Shown here: positions 9,858 through 19,423 of the stretch, piece by piece
Layout: every line of letters starts with the position of its first letter
Numbering within the stretch: position 1 is the first letter of the stretch
Source of the DNA: Bacteroidales bacterium
Lineage (GTDB): Bacteria > Bacteroidota > Bacteroidia > Bacteroidales > UBA932
Length of the DNA: 64,000 nucleotides
Direction of reading: 5' to 3'
NCBI GenBank assembly: GCA_017938925.1
Contig: JAGBAO010000008.1
Location: 124,001 to 188,000 of the forward strand
Notes under the pieces: model-generated
Databases searched by the model: none
What the model was told of the DNA's origin: nothing
What the model saw: the letters and a program-made list of their open reading frames with translations, nothing else
Made by a program: the position numbers and the translations under genes

Positions 9858-11774
9858 TTATTGCAGGTTCCAATAGACCACATAGCGTTCGCGGTGGATG
9901 TCGTATAGCGGCGAGAGTCTGTCGCCGTCTTCCGTAACGAAGTCCAGCCCGGAAACCCGCTTGAACATGTTCTGCAGATCACCCTCATCGATCTTGAGAA
10001 CTGTGTCCAAGCCTTCCGGTATGTGGTAGTCATATTTATAATAGTCGTTGTATTTTGTCGGATCGGAATCCGGCTGGCAGCCTGCGAATCCTTCCGTGCC
10101 AAGCCTGCCGGCCAGAAGCACAGGGCCGTAGAACACCGCCGCCTGAGAAGGGTCGTCAGAGAGTCTCTCCAGACGGAACGACATCGGATATCTGACTTCG
10201 ATCCTGTCCCCGTTCTTCCAGGTTCTCAACACTGGTATATATACCCCCTCCTCAACCTTGACTGCCACTTTTCTTCCGTTGACCCTGACCTCAGGCCTTC
10301 CGCTCCACGACGGCCATCTCAAAAGCATTGACGCTCTCGATGGCTTTTCTGCCGAGACGGTCAGAACAACTGTCTCCTCCTGAGGGAACGCTGTGGTCTG
10401 AGTGAGTGTCAGACCCTTCTCCTCCCATTTCACCGTCGAAGGAATGAACAGGTTCACAAAAAGCGAGTCTGTGTTATGATAATATATGGCTTCTGCATAT
10501 TTCGCATGGTTCTCGAATCCGCTTCCGACACAGCACCAGAACGAATTCTCAGGGGTGCTGTACACCTTGTGCGAACCGGATTTCAGAGGAAGGAAATAGG
10601 AGACCATGCCTGTGGACGGATCCTGCTGTCCGAGGATATGATTGTATAGAGCCTGCTCATAGAAATCGGCAACCTCAGGGGAGGCTGTCCAGCAGAAAAG
10701 GTGACGGGAGAGTTTCAGCATGTTGTAGGTGCAGCAGGTCTCGCCTGTATATCCTGTGACATGCGCGGAAATTCTTGCAGGGTCAAAGAAATGCTCCTTA
10801 TCGCTGCAGCAGCCGGGGGCATAGGTGTGGCGATGGATCATCTCGTGCCAGAAGAAGTCGGCAGCCAGATGAGACTCCGGGGCTCCGGTCAGTTCATATT
10901 CGCGAGCTTCTGCTATGACCTTAGGGATGAAAGTGTTTGTGTGCCTGGTGCCGAAGTCCTCACGGCCCTCGTGAAGAGGATCGATGACATCGTTATGATG
11001 GAACCACTCTGCCAGGTACCTGTGTTCGGGATTTCCAGTGAGGGAATAGAGATTCCAGAACGCCTCCGGCATTCCACCGAACTCGTTTCGCAGCATAAGC
11101 CTGCGGGTATCCTCGCTCAGCGGGCTCAGCTTGGCATAGGCCCATGAAGCCATGCCCTGAGCGATTTCCAGGGCTGTGGAGTTGTCCGCATAAACATACT
11201 GGTCTATCAGGCCTGAGAGAATCTTATGGAGAGTGTACCACGGAGCCCAGACGCGCTGACCTTTCATATTCCTGTTTATCAGTTCTTCAGGATAAGCGCT
11301 GAGATAACCGTTTCCGTGAGCCTTCTGAACCAGGGCAAGGCCGTTCACCAGACTGTCACCCTTTGCCTTGAAGCAGTCGTTTCCTGTCGATGCGTACATC
11401 AGGGCAGAAGCGGACAACATATGACCGGTGGTATGACCCCTGAGCTCGCAGTCAAGGGATTCCCAGCCGCCGAGTTTCTTCACGGTCATATATCCTCCCT
11501 CCATTCCGGCCCATACCCCAGCTGTCGTGCGGAAGCTGTGAAGCAGGCGGTCTGCACTTATGGACATCATCCAGGCAGAGTCGCGCTTCATGTTCTCCTG
11601 GAAACGGCCTGGCAGCAGACGGACATCCTGCAGGTCGAAGGCTTCCGCCTTTACCGGCACCACATTCGAAATCTTCAGTTTGCCTTCATGCTGTCCCGGA
11701 TACATTGACTGGGCATACGCTCCGGCACAGATGAACAAACATATAAATATTACTACTAACCTTTCTCTCATCAC
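9858..11774 (-). CDS. GH127/GH146 (DUF1680) beta-L-arabinofuranosidase
   Basis: This 638-residue protein has a signal peptide ending near GAYAQ (residue 22). The (alpha/alpha)6 domain contains GHTTGHMLSASA, GYLSAYPEE, WAPWYTLHKI and GMPEA. The cysteine signatures are GETCCTYNMLK (E345, C347) and FWCCVGSG (C414, C415). By analogy with HypBA1 these supply the zinc cluster and the cysteine nucleophile, with E327 of KEHFFDP as another ligand. The family removes beta-L-arabinofuranose, which links directly to araD at the end of the locus. Its first codons overlap the last bases of the GH97 gene (ATGA type), showing operon organisation. GH127 versus GH146 cannot be separated by eye. Confidence 0.87.
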   Translation of the reverse strand: MMRERLVVIFICLFICAGAYAQSMYPGQHEGKLKISNVVPVKAEAFDLQDVRLLPGRFQENMKRDSAWMMSISADRLLHSFRTTAGVWAGMEGGYMTVKKLGGWESLDCELRGHTTGHMLSASALMYASTGNDCFKAKGDSLVNGLALVQKAHGNGYLSAYPEELINRNMKGQRVWAPWYTLHKILSGLIDQYVYADNSTALEIAQGMASWAYAKLSPLSEDTRRLMLRNEFGGMPEAFWNLYSLTGNPEHRYLAEWFHHNDVIDPLHEGREDFGTRHTNTFIPKVIAEAREYELTGAPESHLAADFFWHEMIHRHTYAPGCCSDKEHFFDPARISAHVTGYTGETCCTYNMLKLSRHLFCWTASPEVADFYEQALYNHILGQQDPSTGMVSYFLPLKSGSHKVYSTPENSFWCCVGSGFENHAKYAEAIYYHNTDSLFVNLFIPSTVKWEEKGLTLTQTTAFPQEETVVLTVSAEKPSRASMLLRWPSWSGRPEVRVNGRKVAVKVEEGVYIPVLRTWKNGDRIEVRYPMSFRLERLSDDPSQAAVFYGPVLLAGRLGTEGFAGCQPDSDPTKYNDYYKYDYHIPEGLDTVLKIDEGDLQNMFKRVSGLDFVTEDGDRLSPLYDIHRERYVVYWNLQ

Positions 11775-13696
11775 AATATATTCTTTGCCTTGAGTCTCTT
11801 ATATACTTTTACATCAGACTTCTGAGCCGGTAGGAAATGCATTGCCGCACCACCTTTCGGCTGAAGGTCGAAGGTCAGTGTCTGACCGCCCTTGACGATG
11901 TATCTTGAACATTTCACCTTTGTCGGCGATTCTGATGACGGGTCGTCCGTATATACCCTCAGGACATAGTCGCGACCGGCCTCCAGAAAGGCTGTCGGAA
12001 CTTCGAGAGTGCGTCCTTCATCATTGGTTATCGCTCCGGCAAACCACTCCGCTCCGCTTCGGCGTACTATCACGACATGCTCTCCGATAGCATCGTCCAC
12101 CACCAGGGTCTCATCCCAGACGACAGGCACATTGTCGAAGAATTCCAGCTCGGGAACCTCCTTGATGCGCGCCGGAGTGTCATACCAGTAGAGGGTCTGC
12201 AAAGGAGAGTAGAACAGGACAGGGAATGTCAGCTGATGGGCATGAGTGTTCTTTATACGCGGGTCGAAATAGCAGACGGTGTAGTCTCCTGCGCCGCAAA
12301 GCATTCTGGTGAAAGGAAGCACAGTGTTGTGAGTCGCTGACGGGAATTCCTCGTTTCCGCGTATTCCCTCCTGGGTCAGAAGGTTAGGATATGTTCTTGA
12401 ATATCCTGTCGGGCGGTATTCGTCATGGATGTTCACCATCAGGTCGTTCTGAGCCGCAAGACGCACCGTCCTGTGCACCCAGTCCGCCCAATGCTGGGAG
12501 GTGAACTGCACGAAGCCGAACTTCACTCCTGCCAGGCCCCACTCCTTATACAAAGGGAAAATCTGCTCCGCCTGCTTCTGGAGGGCATGCTGGTTCACAT
12601 ACACCCACACCCCTATTCCTTTGGACTTTCCATATTCCACGACCTTCTTCATGTCGATCGGCGCCACGACCTCACGTGCATCGGAGTTGAAGTCGAACGA
12701 AGGCCCGTACCATTTCCAGTCATACAGGATATAATCCATATTGTGAGCGGCACAGAAGTCAATGCACTTGAGAGAGTTCTCGGTGGTGAGAGTGGTCTCA
12801 CGCATGATCTTTCCGGGACGGATCCAGCTTTCATCCGCAATGGCCGACGCCTCATTCAGGTTCAGGTAGATATCGTTATTCTCCAGAAGTCCTCCAAGAC
12901 GCTCTGAGGCCATTATCACCCTCCAAGGAAGAGCATATGGAGTGACGATGTCGGTCGCGTTGTCATTCAGAGCCGTCACAACTGTGTTTGCCTTGGTCTG
13001 AGAGAGCTTGAGCTTTCCGCGCGGGAAGTCTATCTGAGCCGCTTCACCGACTGCTGCATAGAGGTCATCAGCAAGCTTGAGGGTGAGCGGTCTCTCGCAT
13101 TCGTCAGGCCAGTCCTGCAGCGGGAGGAGTTCATACGGAGCCTGGGCCCACTGCGTGTACCAGGCCATCGTACCTTCTGGGAAGGAGAATTCCGTATTTT
13201 CAGCCAGAATGCGATGATATATTGCATCGGGATGCATCGGGAGGATATATCTCAGGGCTATGCCTTCGTCGTAGGCACGCAGTTCTATATCCAGTCTATA
13301 CTTGGAGGCATCCTTCTTCACGAAATGAACAGTCAGGCCGTTGTATGCGTCACGGACTGTCGAACGCTCGCCATATCGGTTATGCCACACGGTGTCACGG
13401 CTGAAGGTCTCGTGCGAATCATACACGAGATTGTCGAACCAGCTGTCAACCGGCTCCGCATTCTTTGCCAGAGCTCTTTCCCAGATATGATTGTCTATGG
13501 TAAGGTCCAGAACTGACGGGTGGATCACAGGTCTGCCGTCGAATGTGGTCTGATACGATATGGAAGTCCTTCCATTGTCTTCCGACACGGAAAGAAGGGC
13601 CTCCTGACGGGAATCAGGAGAAGCCAGTCTGAAGGTCTGGGCCGAGGCTGCCCCGGCAAATGACATCAGCGCAAAGAGTACAATTATCCTTTTCAT
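11771..13696 (-). CDS. GH97 glycoside hydrolase, probably inverting type
   Basis: This 641-residue protein has a signal peptide (to AGAASAQ) and the GH97 layout: an N-terminal beta-sandwich (about 25-290), a TIM barrel with YILYDWKWYG (322-331) and HDEYRPTGYSRTYPNLLTQE (424-443), and a C-terminal beta domain. Retaining GH97 members have Asp in a VKVDF-type strand and Gly in the HG..PTG loop. Here the strand is VKFGF with Gly394, and the loop is HDEYRPTG with Glu426. Both residues fit the inverting, SusB-like class, where the loop Glu is a general base. The sugar is uncertain: alpha-glucosidase and alpha-galactosidase activities are both known. It is the first enzyme gene after the regulator in the transcription direction. 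Confidence 0.87.
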   Translation of the reverse strand: MKRIIVLFALMSFAGAASAQTFRLASPDSRQEALLSVSEDNGRTSISYQTTFDGRPVIHPSVLDLTIDNHIWERALAKNAEPVDSWFDNLVYDSHETFSRDTVWHNRYGERSTVRDAYNGLTVHFVKKDASKYRLDIELRAYDEGIALRYILPMHPDAIYHRILAENTEFSFPEGTMAWYTQWAQAPYELLPLQDWPDECERPLTLKLADDLYAAVGEAAQIDFPRGKLKLSQTKANTVVTALNDNATDIVTPYALPWRVIMASERLGGLLENNDIYLNLNEASAIADESWIRPGKIMRETTLTTENSLKCIDFCAAHNMDYILYDWKWYGPSFDFNSDAREVVAPIDMKKVVEYGKSKGIGVWVYVNQHALQKQAEQIFPLYKEWGLAGVKFGFVQFTSQHWADWVHRTVRLAAQNDLMVNIHDEYRPTGYSRTYPNLLTQEGIRGNEEFPSATHNTVLPFTRMLCGAGDYTVCYFDPRIKNTHAHQLTFPVLFYSPLQTLYWYDTPARIKEVPELEFFDNVPVVWDETLVVDDAIGEHVVIVRRSGAEWFAGAITNDEGRTLEVPTAFLEAGRDYVLRVYTDDPSSESPTKVKCSRYIVKGGQTLTFDLQPKGGAAMHFLPAQKSDVKVYKRLKAKNIL

Positions 13697-13710
13697 CGTA
13701 TTATAATACG
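13697..13710. promoter_or_regulatory. Perfect palindrome and AT repeats before the GH97 operon
   Basis: The 86-base gap between the regulator stop and the GH97 start holds a perfect 14-base palindrome, CGTATTATAATACG, touching the GH97 start codon on its upstream side. About 35-55 bases further upstream is a direct AT-rich repeat (GATTTTTTGATATTTTTGATT-like, about 13744-13764). This gap is the only non-coding space before the six-enzyme operon. It is therefore the likely promoter and operator region for binding by the AraC-type domain of the neighbouring regulator. The binding itself is inference. Confidence 0.35.
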
Positions 13711-13783
13711 GACAAAGGCTCTTTAATACTCAGTGCGCCGAACGATTTTTTGATATTTTTGATTCCTCGTGCCTTGCAGGATC

Positions 13784-16700
13784 TTATCTGAACTGGGATG
13801 GCGGTACGCCGAACATTTCCTTGAAGTACTTGGTGAAATACTTCTGGGTGTTGAATCCCACCATGTCAGACACTTCTGAAACAGTGAGGTTAGGGTCGCT
13901 GCGCAGCAGCTGGGCAGCCCTTTTCAGCCTCATGGTGCGGATGAATTCAGACGGTGTCATTCCGGCGAGGGACTGGAGCTTTCGGTAGAGGTTCATCCTG
14001 TGCATTCCCACGTCAGAAGAAAGTTCCTCCACTGAATACTCCGAGTTATCCATATTGTTTTCTATACACTCCATGATCCGGGTCATCAGCTTCTGGTCAA
14101 TCGTGGTGATCGTAACCTCTGACGGAGAAATTTCTCCCTCCGCGGCGATTGTCGCAATTCGCCTGTTGCGTTCCTCGATCAGGTTGCGGATTCTGGCAAG
14201 AAGGATGTCCAGTTTGAACGGTTTGGTAAGGTAGGCGTCAGCTCCTGTCTCATATCCTTCCAGACGGACATCGTCGGAGGTGCGTGCGGAAAGCAGGATG
14301 ACAGGGATATGTGAAGTCTCGATATTGTCCCTGATGGTCTTGACCACTTCAAAGCCGTCCATATTCGGCATCATGACATCGCAGACCACGACATCCGGGT
14401 TAGCGGTACGTAGCATTTCAATGCACTGACGACCATCCTCCGCCGAGGTCACATCATAGATGTCGGAAAGTTCTCCCACGAGGTATTCCCTGAAGTCGGC
14501 ATTGTCGTCCACAACCATTATATGCTTCTTTTCCGATTGTCCGAAGTCCGTTGCAGACTCAGTCTCCAGCTCCACCATGCTTTCCGTGCCTGTTTCACCA
14601 AAGCCCTCTGCCTTGAGATCTGTCGGAATCCGGACGGTGAATGTCGTTCCCTTACCTACTTCAGATTTGACTGAAATGCTTCCTCCATGCATCTCCGCAT
14701 ATTGTTTGACCAGACTCAGACCGATTCCGGATCCTGTCCTGAGCTCGGTGTTGTCGCTGCGATAGAAACGGTCGAAAATGTGCGGAAGATCGTTTTCAGG
14801 AATTCCAATGCCGGTGTCTGACACTTCCATGATCATGCACCCTGACCCGTCGCTTGTGAGGGTTACATTGATGAATCCTCCTTCCGGAGTGAACTTCAAG
14901 GCGTTGGAGAGCAGGTTGTTGACGATCTTCTGCATCTGGACATTGTCGAAGGCCATCATAGGATTTTCCATGCTGTCTTCGAAAGAGATGCTGATCCCGC
15001 TTTTCTGGGCTGCATCCTTGAACGAGACCACCATGCTGTTAACGAATTCGCTGATGTTGCCCCTGCTCAGACTCAGCCTCTCGCCTCCCATTTCCAGCTT
15101 TCTGAAGTCAAGAAGGTGATTCACCAGGGACAGAAGCTGATTTGCATTATGGTGCATGGTCTGGAGCTTCTGCTGCAAAGGGGAATCCTTCAGTTCCTTC
15201 ATGATGCTTTCCAAAGGCAGGATTATCAAGGACAGCGGAGTCCTGAGCTCATGGGATATGTTCGTGAAGAAGCGGAACTTCATCTGGTCGAGGTCCTCCC
15301 TCTGCTTCCTTTCCTCCCTTTCCTTGTTCTCCTGGATCTTCTTACGGGTCTGCAGACGCTGCCAATGGATGAAGAGGCCGAGAATCACCAGGAACAGGAT
15401 CACATATATGACATAAGCACATGTGCTTCTGTGGAAAGGCGGACGGACCGTGATTTCCAGAACTGCCGTGTCGCTCCAGTCCGTGTCGTTGTTCGCTGCC
15501 TTGACAAGGAATCTGTAACTTCCCGGCTGGAGATAGGTGTACTGTGCCCTGCCGATTCTGTCCGAGCCGATCTGACGCCACTCCTTGTCGAAGTTCTCGA
15601 GCATGTACAGATATGTGGTGTGGCTTGGATTGGCGTAGTTGAGATTGGAGAACTCGATGGTGATGAAGGATTCGTCGTGCCTGAGGACAAGCTTATCCTC
15701 CCATGTTTCCAGAGCCTTTCCGACCACCTCGACCGATGTGATGATCGGGGTGAATGCATTGAGCTCCTGGAACATATCTTCCGGAACCACCCGGCAGATG
15801 CCATGGGCTCCTCCGAAATAGACCCTTCCTTGAGAATCCTCCAGAACGGATTTCTGGAAGAAAGCTCCGGATTCCACTCCGTCTTCCTCACCATAGGTGG
15901 CCACTGCAAAGGTATATCCATTCTTGCCGTCAGATATGGCACGGATGCGGGAAATATAGCTGAAGGATGATGCCCATACGTTCCCGGAATTGTCCAAGGC
16001 AAGACCCATGATGTTTCCTGCCGGCAGGCCGTTGCGGCTGTCCACCCTGTATATGCTGCCGTCCTTCAGATTTCGGATTTCAAGCCCGTCAGATGTGGCC
16101 AGCCAAAGCAGTCCTCGGCTGTCTGTCATCGCCTGATTGGTCTGGATAAGGTCGTCCTGTGAGTTCAGGTCGGTGAGTACCTTGTCGTCGGAAGGAGAGT
16201 ACAGGAATCTTCCGTTGTCTCCGGACATCAAAAGGTTGCCGTCCGGGAGCTCGCATATATCCCTGACTATCATGAATCTGTCGAGTTCCTTGTGGGAGTC
16301 ACGCAGAAGGGTGATGTTTCCGGTCTGCGGGTCGAATCTGCCGACACCTCCGTAAACAGATATCCAGAACCGCCCCTGGCTGTCTTCCAGGAACGAGCGG
16401 ACGCAGTTGAGGTTAGGGCTTGACTGCCTGTATGACATATCCACGGAACTTTCGGAATACACATAATGACGGACGTCTGTCCCGTCCATGCAGAAAGCTC
16501 CGTTGTAGAATGTTCCCACCCAGATCCTGTCACGGCTGTCCCTGTACAGGCTGATGCAGAGCTCGTCGTGGAGAATCTCATGAGGGACAGAAACTGTCAT
16601 GTTCTTCGGGTCGTATGAAAGCAGGCCATGGACAGTACCTATATATATGTTGCCGTCCTTCCCCTCGACCATGCATTTGACGCTTTCGTCATTCATGTCG

Positions 16701-17767
16701 CCGCCGCTGAGACTGGCGTTGTCAATGGTTTCCAGATGAATTATGTCATGATGCCAGTACAGGAGTCCCTCGGACTGAGTCGCTATCCAAACACCTCCAT
16801 GGCTGTCCACATATATCTTTGATATGTCCGTGTGGTGATATATCTTCTTGCCGTCTATGAGTTCCAGATGCGGCAGGGAGGTGACCCTTCTGTCCGCAGC
16901 GGAAATGAGCGAGACTCCGGATCGGGCAGTTCCCACCCACAGGTTGTCGCTGCCATCCAGTGCTATGGTCGTATAGAGGTCCTTGCTGTCGGAAGGAATC
17001 GAACTGATCTGGTGAAATATGCCGCTGCCGGGCTCATAGAGCAGGAGCTTCTTGTCGAACATGATCCAGAGGTCGCCGTCTGAAGTGATGTCCATTTCCA
17101 TGCGGCTGAATCCGCTTTCCTTCTTCATTCCGGGAATATCCCTGACTGTCCTGAAGTCTCCCAGCTGCGGGTCATATTCCGCGACCCTGCCGTTCAGAGA
17201 CAGCATCCACACCCTGCTGCCATGCTGCTTGACCTCGATGGGAAACTCCATTCCTGCCGGAATGACCGCTGTCTGCACCTTGCTCCTCTCCTTGTCGCAT
17301 ATCCATATCCTGCCGTCTTCGGTGAAGATCCAGAATCTGCCGTCATCATCTATGAATATGGTTTCCGGCGTCCCTTCCTCCATTCCACAGCTTCGGAGTC
17401 TTTCGGTGATATCATATTCAAAGTTCCTGGTGGCGAGGTTGAAGGCCCAGATATGGTCCCGCGTCGTGCACCAGAGCATCTCCTCGTCCTGGTCGTAATA
17501 TGAACGGCTGAGTCCGCTGTACTCCGTGTACGGAATCCTTGTCGCATCATATCTGTAGCTTCTGCATGAGCCTCCGTCGAAAAGATTCAGCATAGACGAG
17601 GTCTGGATGCACATGAGCCCGCTGGGGAGCATAGTCATGTTACGGACATTGTTGTCCGGCAGGCCGCTGCTTGTGTCCAGCATCCTGAACAGATATCTGC
17701 CAGTCTCATGTGCCGACATCGCAACGCCTATCATCAAGGCCAATATTATCAAGGCAAGTTTCTTCAT
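13784..17767 (-). CDS. Hybrid two-component system regulator (HTCS) of the polysaccharide locus
   Basis: This 1327-residue one-protein signalling system starts with a signal peptide. A periplasmic beta-propeller of two-component-regulator repeats follows (about 25-680), with many GxxW(I/V)xT(x)xGL-type segments such as DSHGGVWIATQSEGL. Next are a Y_Y_Y domain (about 690-785) and a membrane span (about 788-808). The kinase has the H box FFTNISHELRTPLS and the G box DTGIGIPENDLPHIFDRFYR. The receiver has VVDDN, DVMMPNMDG and the final TKPF. The AraC-type helix-turn-helix lies in the last 110 residues. HTCS proteins bind oligosaccharide in the periplasm and switch on their own locus. The 20-base gap to the AlbA-type gene suggests partial co-transcription. 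All key residues are present. Confidence 0.96.
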   Translation of the reverse strand: MKKLALIILALMIGVAMSAHETGRYLFRMLDTSSGLPDNNVRNMTMLPSGLMCIQTSSMLNLFDGGSCRSYRYDATRIPYTEYSGLSRSYYDQDEEMLWCTTRDHIWAFNLATRNFEYDITERLRSCGMEEGTPETIFIDDDGRFWIFTEDGRIWICDKERSKVQTAVIPAGMEFPIEVKQHGSRVWMLSLNGRVAEYDPQLGDFRTVRDIPGMKKESGFSRMEMDITSDGDLWIMFDKKLLLYEPGSGIFHQISSIPSDSKDLYTTIALDGSDNLWVGTARSGVSLISAADRRVTSLPHLELIDGKKIYHHTDISKIYVDSHGGVWIATQSEGLLYWHHDIIHLETIDNASLSGGDMNDESVKCMVEGKDGNIYIGTVHGLLSYDPKNMTVSVPHEILHDELCISLYRDSRDRIWVGTFYNGAFCMDGTDVRHYVYSESSVDMSYRQSSPNLNCVRSFLEDSQGRFWISVYGGVGRFDPQTGNITLLRDSHKELDRFMIVRDICELPDGNLLMSGDNGRFLYSPSDDKVLTDLNSQDDLIQTNQAMTDSRGLLWLATSDGLEIRNLKDGSIYRVDSRNGLPAGNIMGLALDNSGNVWASSFSYISRIRAISDGKNGYTFAVATYGEEDGVESGAFFQKSVLEDSQGRVYFGGAHGICRVVPEDMFQELNAFTPIITSVEVVGKALETWEDKLVLRHDESFITIEFSNLNYANPSHTTYLYMLENFDKEWRQIGSDRIGRAQYTYLQPGSYRFLVKAANNDTDWSDTAVLEITVRPPFHRSTCAYVIYVILFLVILGLFIHWQRLQTRKKIQENKEREERKQREDLDQMKFRFFTNISHELRTPLSLIILPLESIMKELKDSPLQQKLQTMHHNANQLLSLVNHLLDFRKLEMGGERLSLSRGNISEFVNSMVVSFKDAAQKSGISISFEDSMENPMMAFDNVQMQKIVNNLLSNALKFTPEGGFINVTLTSDGSGCMIMEVSDTGIGIPENDLPHIFDRFYRSDNTELRTGSGIGLSLVKQYAEMHGGSISVKSEVGKGTTFTVRIPTDLKAEGFGETGTESMVELETESATDFGQSEKKHIMVVDDNADFREYLVGELSDIYDVTSAEDGRQCIEMLRTANPDVVVCDVMMPNMDGFEVVKTIRDNIETSHIPVILLSARTSDDVRLEGYETGADAYLTKPFKLDILLARIRNLIEERNRRIATIAAEGEISPSEVTITTIDQKLMTRIMECIENNMDNSEYSVEELSSDVGMHRMNLYRKLQSLAGMTPSEFIRTMRLKRAAQLLRSDPNLTVSEVSDMVGFNTQKYFTKYFKEMFGVPPSQFR

Positions 17768-17787
17768 ATAATCCTTAAAGGCACCAT

Positions 17788-19296
17788 TTACTTCAATACT
17801 TTCCAGACTCCTCCCTTGCGTGGGCCATCATGAACTACTTCACCATCTGCAACCATTTTTGAGACTGCCTTTTCAATTGTTTTTACCGACAAATTCAACT
17901 TATCTGCTATCTCTTTAAGGGTAATTGATGGAAATTCTTTCATCTCTTTTTTTATTCTATCACGCGTTTCTACCCTACCAACTTCGATTTCTACCCTACT
18001 TTCTACCCTACTTTCCTCCATTTCCACCCTACTTTCTACCGAACCTTTCTGCAACCATAATGTCAACTCAACCCTATCATCATTCTTTCCAAAATGCTCC
18101 TTGATTTCCAGATCCGGCCAATCATTTGTCTCCCAACCCTTGTTGATTGTATCAGCGCCACTTCCCATGTGTTCGCCGCGTCCGATAGCAATGAACATCT
18201 TCTGAAGAATTCCATTTCTACATATGCTATGTCCTCCCTCCAGGAAATCTTCAGGAGAAATCAACATTGTTCCAGGATTAGAAAAATACAGTCTATCCTG
18301 ATATCGTTCTATAACGACACCTTCCAACATTCTATACTGACAATGTATCAAGCAATTACAAAATGCTTCTCTCAAGGCCTCGTGAGCGAGAGTTTCGTCC
18401 TGTCTCACATCTCCAACCAGTTTGAAAGGAGTCGGCAAGGCTTGAGACAACTTTGGATAAACCCTGGAATAAAACTGAAATATATTAGGCACCCAGGTAC
18501 CATCCGGATAAACCCTATCAGTATATCTTATTCTTGGATCGCTGCTGAGTTTCTCCCTATAGTCAACAAAGTAATGAGGTACGGCATCCCTGATTGCCAG
18601 TTCATTTCCAAACATCAAGAGCGCAGCAAGGGTAAAGCCTTCCTCACCTGTCTCCCTATCCACCTTATAGCCTTCTATCCTTTTCAGGAATTCCATATCA
18701 TCCAGATCATTCCATGGATGTCCTTCATGCCTTAATGCAAACAGCTGACGATATTGACGGATTGTAGTATCATCAAGATCGGATGCCAGAGAATAATTCT
18801 TCAGAATCTTTCCGTCCACTGGTTGGGCCAGAATATCAGCGTCCGCATACATTCTGCTTATTTCAGCCTGAGTACAGATATAATCACCCTCATGATCACG
18901 CTTATATGTATTATTCGGATTACCATTTATGTAAACCGGTCTCATGTCGTATGATGCACGAGGAATTACAAATACTATCACTTTATTTCCATCACAATCG
19001 CCATCAATCACATCTCTTTCCATAAGAAGGCTACAACTGACCTTCCCCTTATTATGGGCACAGTCCGTAAAAGCTTTCTTATACTTGCCAACCTGTTCCT
19101 CTGTCAAGCCGTCAGGAGTAAAGATTCCATTCTTTTCAGAAACTCCGAGCACAATGACCCCACCTCGAGTATTAGCAAATGCCGAATATGTTTCCCAAAA
19201 ACTCCCCGGGAAACCACCTTTTGCAGATTTGAACTCAACTTCCGTCCCTTCCTTTTTCTCGCACAACTCAAGAATGTATGTCTTAAAGTCCTTCAT
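17788..19296 (-). CDS. Schlafen/AlbA_2-type ATP-binding regulator with C-terminal winged helix
   Basis: This 502-residue cytoplasmic protein opens with an AlbA_2 (Schlafen) domain: EGTEVEFKSAKGGFPGSFWE, then AFANTRGGVIVLGVSE (residues about 17-57). The middle has the RecG-like C-terminal region (HEALREAFCNCLIHC, GRGEHMGSGADTINKGW). After residue 425 comes a repeated, highly charged linker of SRVE units. A winged helix ends the protein (ITLKEIADKLNLSVKTIEKA). The family is linked to transcription control or phage and mobile-element functions, and has no known enzymatic part in glycan breakdown. The DNA is clearly AT-richer than both neighbours, and the gene has its own -7-like element. It looks inserted into the polysaccharide locus, splitting the binding and lyase genes from the regulator. 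Confidence 0.82.
   Translation of the reverse strand: MKDFKTYILELCEKKEGTEVEFKSAKGGFPGSFWETYSAFANTRGGVIVLGVSEKNGIFTPDGLTEEQVGKYKKAFTDCAHNKGKVSCSLLMERDVIDGDCDGNKVIVFVIPRASYDMRPVYINGNPNNTYKRDHEGDYICTQAEISRMYADADILAQPVDGKILKNYSLASDLDDTTIRQYRQLFALRHEGHPWNDLDDMEFLKRIEGYKVDRETGEEGFTLAALLMFGNELAIRDAVPHYFVDYREKLSSDPRIRYTDRVYPDGTWVPNIFQFYSRVYPKLSQALPTPFKLVGDVRQDETLAHEALREAFCNCLIHCQYRMLEGVVIERYQDRLYFSNPGTMLISPEDFLEGGHSICRNGILQKMFIAIGRGEHMGSGADTINKGWETNDWPDLEIKEHFGKNDDRVELTLWLQKGSVESRVEMEESRVESRVEIEVGRVETRDRIKKEMKEFPSITLKEIADKLNLSVKTIEKAVSKMVADGEVVHDGPRKGGVWKVLK
17967..18039. repeat. Short tandem repeat inside the AlbA-type gene
   Basis: The plus strand repeats TTCTACCCTACTT about four times with small changes, at roughly 17967, 17988, 18001 and 18023. 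On the minus strand this encodes the charged linker built from S-R-V-E units between the ATP-binding part and the winged helix. Repeat number could vary by slippage and would change linker length in steps. Confidence 0.7.
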
Positions 19297-19318
19297 ACAA
19301 TTACATTTAAATTCCCCA

Positions 19319-19326
19319 CAAATCTA
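19319..19326 (-). promoter_or_regulatory. Candidate -7 element for the AlbA-type gene
   Basis: The minus strand reads TAGATTTG, a perfect match to the Bacteroidota -7 consensus TAnnTTTG, ending 22 bases before the start codon at 19296. No good TTTG -33 box sits at the usual 19-21 base spacing. It suggests the gene can be transcribed independently of the surrounding locus. Confidence 0.4.
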
Positions 19327-19423
19327 ACAATAAATCCGAACATATCACATCATCCCAAAGACCAGCACACCTGATACCTCAATAGTTTCTTCACCTCATT
19401 ATCACAGGTGTTCATGTGACGAA

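Noticed and set aside
15116..15970. 284-codon open frame on the plus strand
   Set aside because: Antisense to the HTCS gene, whose domains are intact and continuous here.
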